Source of the DNA: Hanleya hanleyi | Taxonomy: Eukaryota; Mollusca; Polyplacophora; Lepidopleurida; Hanleyidae | Assembly: GCA_036873755.1 (NCBI GenBank) | Contig: JAVTVY010008156.1 | Span: 426,131 to 490,130 of the forward strand | Reading direction: 5' to 3' | DNA length: 64,000 bases | In this document: one piece after another, positions 58,625-64,000 of the stretch | How the letters are laid out: the number at the start of each line of letters is the position of its first letter | Numbering within the stretch: the stretch's first letter is position 1 | The notes under the pieces: model-generated | The model's input: only the letters and a program-made list of their open reading frames with translations | What the model was told of the DNA's origin: nothing | Database searches by the model: none | Made by a program: the position numbers and the translations under genes

Positions 58625-61600
58625 CATGGATTCCAGTGGAAATACCAATGAAGGAATATTTATCATCTTATGGATTAATTGAACCAAGTACTGCCCTGTT
58701 CAGGGACAAGATGATTCGAGATTACAGTGCAGATAATGTGGAGATTACAGTGCAGCCTTCTACAAGACGGGGAACATGTGAGTCATATTACGAGAATGAA
58801 GAAGCAACTGCACGATCAACAGTATGCGCCAGCGAGAGTGGTGGGCTGAAATCCTTTGAACTGCCTGAACATCTTGAGGATCTGTGGAACCGGAGTAAAG
58901 TTCATCTAACGCAGGATGAGAGCGAGTCTCTGGCAGAACTGTTTGTCAGATTCCAAGAAGTTTTCGCCAAAGGTCCCTGTGATCTTGGAAAGACGAGCAG
59001 AACAACCCACCGTATTAACACAGGATCTGCAGTACCAATAAAACAACACCCTCGACGCCAGCCCATAGGAAAGAGAGAGATTGAGCGGGATGAGATAAAT
59101 AGGATGTTAGAAATGGGGGTGATCCAGCCATCAAACAGTGCATGGGCATCACCGATAGTGCTATGCAAGAAGAAGGATGGGTCCACCAGATTCTGTTTAG
59201 ATTACAGAAAGCTGAATGATCTGACTGTGAAAAATGCCTACCCAATCCCCCGGGTAGATGAGTGTTTGGATGCGCTGGCGGGTGCCCGCTGGTTTAACTG
59301 CATGGATCTGAACTCTGGATTTTGGCAAATCGCAATGGCTGAAGAAGACAAAGGAAAAACAGCCTTAGCCACTAGTTTTGGTTTATATCAGTTCACCGTT
59401 ATGCCGTTTGGACTCGTCAATGCGCCGTCCACCTTCGAACAGCTAATGGAAGATGTTTTAAGAGGTATCCAGTGGGAGGAATGTTTGCTATATATAGACG
59501 ACATAATTGTGCCAGGATCCACAGTAAGACAGTGCTTGGAGCGATTGGAACATGTCTTTCAGAGACTCTGGGAAGCCAACCTGAAGTTGAAACCTGCTAA
59601 ATGTGTGTTCTTTCAAAAGGAAGTTAAGTTTCTGGGACACATCGTCGAGGAAGGCGGAGTGCGCACTGATCCCGAAAAGGTTGCAGCCATACAAGACTGG
59701 CCCCCTACACAAAATGTTCGGGAAGTTCGTAGTTTTGTTGGTTTGTGTTCTTACTACCGGCGCTATGTAAAGGGGTTCGCAGATATTGCGAGACCATTGC
59801 ACAAACTAGTGGAAAAAGGAGTGAAATTCCTGTGGACTTGTGAGTGCCAAACAGCTTTCGAGGAACTGAAGAAAGTACTATCCTCGTCTCCCATCCTTGG
59901 ATACCCTCTTCCTGGATTACAGTTTACCCTAGATACAGACGCTAGTGATAAGGCAGTAGGGGCAGTTCTCTCGCAAATTCAAAATGGAATGGAGACCGTC
60001 ATCGCCTATATGAGCAAGTCGCTCAATAAGCACGAACACTCATATTGTACAACAAGGAAGGAATCACTTGCCGTTGTTCTGGCATTGAGACATTTCCATT
60101 CCTACCTGTATGGGCAGAAGGTCACCCTGCGCACGGATAATGCCGCGGTAAGCTGGATGAGGAGTTTAAAGAACCCCACAGGTCAGACTGCTCGTTGGTT
60201 ACAGGAACTTGGAACATATGACTTAGAGATCATCCATAGAGCCGGACGTAGTCACGCAAATGCCGACGCACTATCAAGGCATCCGTGCAAGGCATGTAGC
60301 CACCAGCAGCAAAACAACATCGAAACAAGTGGTCTTCGTAAGGGGCAATCGAGTTCCAGGCAATCTAGCGAAGAGGGAGCCTGTGAAGCTAGTGCTTTCA
60401 GAGTCACCACCAGAAGCAAACAATCAAAGCAAATCGTAGATAACACTACAAATCATGCCGTACTGGATGGATGGAGTATCGATGACCTCAGGTTACAGCA
60501 ATTGCGAGACAAGAACATTGGTCCTATCAAGGTCGCCATGGCCGATGGAATGGATAGACCACAGTGGGAAGAGATATCACATTTATCATCTGGACTGAAC
60601 ACCCTCTGGCGCCAATGGGATAGGCTGCAGCTAGAGGATGGTGTGCTTTATCGCGAGTGGTTTCAAGATGGCAAATTTTCCAGACAGCTTATTGTTCCTA
60701 AGGAGCTGCAGACCGACGTCCTCAAGTTTTATCATGACATACCTTCAGCTGGCCATCTGGGATCAGAGAAGACCCTTGAGAGGATTAAACAGTCGTGTTA
60801 CTGGGCAGGCATGAAGGATGACGTCGCTGCGTATTGTCGACGATGTGATTCATGTACAGCGAGGAAAACGCCCAAGGGACAAAATAAAGCTCAAATGAAA
60901 GTTTATCTGGTGGGAGAATCCATGGAAAGGGTAGCGGTTGATATACTCGGGCCATTACCAGTAACTGAGAAGGGGAACCGATATATCTTGGTCATCTGCG
61001 ATTGTTTTACCAAGTGGACAGAGGCAGTACCCCTGCCCAATCAGGAGGCGATTACAGTAGCCACAGGCTTGGTGGATGAGTTTGTTTGTCGATTTGGAAC
61101 TCCGCTGCAGCTGCATTCAGACCAAGGGACAAATTTCGAATTACGGGTCTTCCGGGAAATGTGCAAACTACTTCAGATTGATAAAACCCGGACAACTAGT
61201 ATGAGACCATAGGCGAATGGGAATGTCGAGAGGTTCAACAAAACGCTAGCTACAATGTTGACAATGTATTTTGCCAAGAGGCAGCGAACATGGGACATTT
61301 ATTTGCCACAAGTTATGATGGCATATCGGGCCTCTATGCAGTCAAGCACAAAGCAGACACCAAATCTTATGGTTTTGGGGAGGGAGAATACCATGCCAAT
61401 GCAAGCTGTGATACCTAGGCCGTCAGCTGATGGTAAATGCGAGGATTTCATTGACGTGGACAATTATGTGACAAATCTGCAAGATAGGCTTGCAGAAATT
61501 CATGAGATGGCTAGGAAACACTTACACAAGAGCGCCACTTATCAAAAGAAGCAGTATGATGCTCGGGCTAGGATACACTCTCTCCAAGAAGGACAGACAG

Positions 61601-61863
61601 TCTGGTTGTACAACCCAGCTCGAAAACCAGGTGTTTGCTCCAAGTTAACACCTAAATGGAAAGGGCCCTTTGTAATCTCGAAGAAGATAGACGACATTAC
61701 TTACCTGGTCAAGCAGTCAGCAAGGAAGGAACCGAAGGCTTTCCATATAGACAGGCTGATGGCGTATAGAGGCCCCCATCCACCCAAGTGGTATTCTGTA
61801 AAGTCTAAAGAGCACACCAGAGGTGACACTGGCAGAAAGGTGGCAAGCCAGCAACGAATGTAG
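58600..61863 (+). pseudogene. Gypsy pol: RT, RNase H, integrase; one nonsense codon
   Basis: Single frame. RT spans about 59040-59560, with FCLDYRKLND, the catalytic-Asp block FNCMDLNSGFWQI, the FG.VNAP block and YIDDIIV (about 59490). RNase H starts at TLDTDASDKAVGAVLSQ (about 59930), with TRKESLAVV and LRTDNAAV. The integrase zinc site is H...H with CRRCDSC (about 60735-60860). Core: VAVDILGPLP, HSDQGTNF, and the Glu in NVERFN (about 61225). The C-terminal GPF/Y module is KWKGPFVI (about 61655), ending at 61863. A TAG at 61210-61212 cuts the integrase just before its catalytic Glu; one base change from CAG would explain it. The rest is intact, so the insertion is young. Pol copies RNA into DNA and integrates it. 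Confidence 0.9.
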
Positions 61864-62404
61864 GAGCATCGTGATGATAGGCAGGTTACCAGGAACATGG
61901 TCATAGAGTTTATGTTAGGGTGGCAGTGGAGGTCATGATGATGCTGATTTTTCCGGACTATACCTGCGGTAGGGTGCCAAATAAATTGGTTGTTGGTGCA
62001 ACAACCCTGTTGGAAATTCCGTCGACGGTAGTTGTAAAGAAGCTAGGGAGGGACTGATCAACCCTGGATCCTACCTTCTAGTGGGAAGACACAGTATAGC
62101 TGTGAGATCCCTAGTTGGGGTACCAGCCTCGGGAGGCAATACGGACTCTGGGGTATCCGCAGACGGGTAGGGGGAAAATATCGCAGAGCTGCCGTGGTCT
62201 CATTTGATGCATTATAGCTGGATGGATATGAATACCACTTTATAAACTCGAAACCGACTGATGCTCACTGATGTAGCCTTAACTCATAGAGGTATAATGC
62301 TGTATATAGTGAAGAAGCTTAAACTGCTAAGCTGAAGAGGAGATGCTGCTATTAAGTGCTGTTTATGAAACATGCTCTAATTATTTCCTGATTATGCTTT
62401 CAGA
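61864..62404 (+). other. Region between pol and the zinc-finger ORF
   Basis: About 540 bp without a gene. It has no match to the 5' LTR, so the 3' LTR is not here. It ends in a pyrimidine-containing stretch and AG (tgattatgctttcag, 62389-62403), like a 3' splice site, directly before the next ATG. Confidence 0.5.
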
Positions 62405-64000
62405 ATGTCGTCAACTTTCAAGTGCTGGCTGTGTCCCGAACTATTCACCAATTGGAGTAGGTTGAAAGCTCACCTATCATCACCATCACACAAGAAGTTA
62501 CATGTCGTGTGCCCATACTGCTCATCGGAGAGCACCTTCCGGCGTATGAGTGACCTCAGGCACCACACACAGAGGGCACATTCGAGGCAGCTGCGGGACA
62601 AACCTAAGAACTTGCTGTCTGACGAGAACGTCTTCTGGTTTACGACAACCCCGGCGGACTATATCAACTTGTTGAAGGGCAGGAAACTACCCGAATGGCA
62701 GGCATCGCAGTCCGTGGATGCGAGATCGGCAGTGCGCCATTGGATGCGTCGGTGTAGAGGGCCATCACGCACTCTTACGGAATGGGAAGATGGCTGGGAG
62801 CTTGCCCGGGATCCCCAGCAACAGACAGGTGGGAAACGTCCAGCCAAGGAGATAGGTCCAGAGGTCGGGGAACCAGTCCCCAAGATACCAAAGAACTCCT
62901 CTGCCTCCGGACCATCACAACGCCATGCCTCTCCTTTGGAAGATCTTTACAACGAGCCCACCTGTACTGTTACCTGTCCACCAGAAGACCCCGAGGTTGC
63001 AGAGACAACGGAGGAGATGGAGTTAGCGAGTTTAACGATGGAACCCAACAACATCAGGGCTGTCCTCCTCTCCCGGGACACTGGCTACCACTTCCAGGCA
63101 ACTATTATCTCCCCTGATCTCCGCAGCCTGGAAGCTCTGAAACGAAGGAAGGGAACCCTCAGAACAGAGAGTAGTTTGGTGGAGCCTGCTGGTGAGGGTT
63201 TGGATGCTATGACTGAGGGGCATATTGGTCGGATAGCAGATGTTCTAGGCATAACCAGGGCTTGCATCGTAGCAGTGCGGAAGTGGGTAACCCCAACATT
63301 CAGTCAATTAAACGGCGATCCAGCACCGAGTCCGCATCTGAACCTACTCCTCACTGAGCCTATTACACCGGTGAGCACTCCAGACAGGCTGGTGATTATC
63401 GAGGACCCCCTGGACCTAAGCTGCCTGGCCAACCCAGATCAAGGCCCCCTCAACCTGGCTGTCGTGGACCAGGCGGTGGATTCTAACATCCCGGTGGATT
63501 TGTCTGCAGCGACCCCAGCCATCACAGACAGTGATGTGCCAGCTGATCTGGCCATCACTCTGCCATCTGTATCAAGTCCAATAACATCGGACGTGGGTCA
63601 GCCCAGCCGGAAAACTCCCATCAGCCCTGTTAAGCCTGTAAATCTGATAGCAAGGACAGTACCACCAGTCCCACCCATGGCACAGCCTCCCTCTAACATC
63701 AACACAGCTGAACCAGTCATCCAGGATCCGGCAGCAGCAGTTACATCAGGTTCCAGCGACACAAGCAAGTCGATATTCAAAAGGCCGGTCGCTGGGAAGC
63801 CCAAAAGAGCTAGCCGGATCCTGCGAACAGGAGCCATGCCATCTATCCCCCCTGGGAGGCGCACTTGGGATCAAGACGAGGTCATAACCATTCCATCTGC
63901 TACAGGCGAGGTCAAGTGGCCACCCAGGGGGTGGAAGCAGATGAGTGCAGCTGAGCGGTTGGATGCCTGGGAATATACAGCAGTCCAGTTGGATGCTGCC
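62405..64000 (+). CDS. Zinc-finger ORF in env/ORF3 position, open at window end (partial)
   Basis: From the ATG at 62405 there are 532 codons without a stop to the last base. The N-terminus has two C2H2 fingers: C7-x2-C10-x12-H23-x5-H29 and C36-x2-C39-x13-H53-x5-H59. A conserved-looking block follows (NVFWFTTTPADYINLL, about residues 80-95) and a WEDGW segment (~130). After that is a long Pro/Ser/Asp-rich stretch (residues ~150-460) and a basic patch (RPVAGKPKRASRILRTG). It has no signal peptide and no transmembrane helix so far, so it is not a typical env. It lies 540 bp after pol on the same strand with a splice-acceptor-like site at its start, suggesting expression from a spliced transcript of the LTR element. 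Alternatively it is ORF1 of another element or a host gene. The family is not recognised. Confidence 0.6.
   Translation, partial: MSSTFKCWLCPELFTNWSRLKAHLSSPSHKKLHVVCPYCSSESTFRRMSDLRHHTQRAHSRQLRDKPKNLLSDENVFWFTTTPADYINLLKGRKLPEWQASQSVDARSAVRHWMRRCRGPSRTLTEWEDGWELARDPQQQTGGKRPAKEIGPEVGEPVPKIPKNSSASGPSQRHASPLEDLYNEPTCTVTCPPEDPEVAETTEEMELASLTMEPNNIRAVLLSRDTGYHFQATIISPDLRSLEALKRRKGTLRTESSLVEPAGEGLDAMTEGHIGRIADVLGITRACIVAVRKWVTPTFSQLNGDPAPSPHLNLLLTEPITPVSTPDRLVIIEDPLDLSCLANPDQGPLNLAVVDQAVDSNIPVDLSAATPAITDSDVPADLAITLPSVSSPITSDVGQPSRKTPISPVKPVNLIARTVPPVPPMAQPPSNINTAEPVIQDPAAAVTSGSSDTSKSIFKRPVAGKPKRASRILRTGAMPSIPPGRRTWDQDEVITIPSATGEVKWPPRGWKQMSAAERLDAWEYTAVQLDAA

Noticed and set aside
62782..63864. 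Shorter ORFs on both strands within 62.6-63.9 kb
   Set aside because: Shadows of the longer + frame that starts at 62405 and runs to the window end.

Overview
The window is invertebrate nuclear DNA. It is AT-rich and dominated by mobile elements. A tRNA-derived SINE at 26226-26592 ends in the (CACT)n-type tail (acgttaaaccctattcac + cactcac repeats) that is common in mollusc genomes, so a mollusc is the best guess. This rests on repeat style, not on a phylogenetic marker. No complete ordinary host gene is visible. The only host-like coding pieces are the last exon of a membrane transporter (21280-21893) and a broken HspBP1-like two-exon fragment (45649-46860).

Layout. 1-4200: non-coding, with degenerate repeats and an inverted duplication. 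4208-8791: two blocks of a 24-bp satellite whose period is a multiple of three, so it creates long meaningless ORFs on both strands. 10545-19649: three tandem copies of a ~2.84-kb unit plus a partial fourth. Each unit carries a decayed, internally deleted transposase-like sequence on + and, tail to tail on -, an uninterrupted ~140-codon ORF with the full ligand and catalytic pattern of an I-PpoI-type His-Me finger homing endonuclease. The third copy has lost the catalytic histidine. 20.8-34.9 kb: transporter exon, SINE, a PIF/Harbinger-like element (27417-29410) and several dispersed repeats. 34.9-38.7 kb: a dead L1-like LINE on -, split by a second Harbinger-like insertion (35456-37277).

40484-53384: a Maverick/Polinton-type element with AG...CT ends, a perfect 6-bp target duplication (CCTGTC) and very long asymmetric terminal inverted repeats. 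It holds a protein-primed family B DNA polymerase pseudogene. None of the other expected Polinton genes is seen. Instead the interior holds an intron-containing fragment of an HspBP1-like gene, a 5S-rRNA-derived SINE and minisatellites.

About 55.7 kb to the window end: a Gypsy-type LTR retrotransposon (LTR with TATA box and poly(A) signal, PBS, gag, protease, RT/RNase H, integrase) with single-base damage. After it comes a zinc-finger ORF of at least 532 codons (62405 to the window edge) in the position an env/ORF3 would occupy, directly behind a splice-acceptor-like sequence.

The most unusual object is the tandem nuclease array. The second is the Maverick that carries host gene DNA. Nothing was searched against databases. 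Family names come from motifs read by eye.
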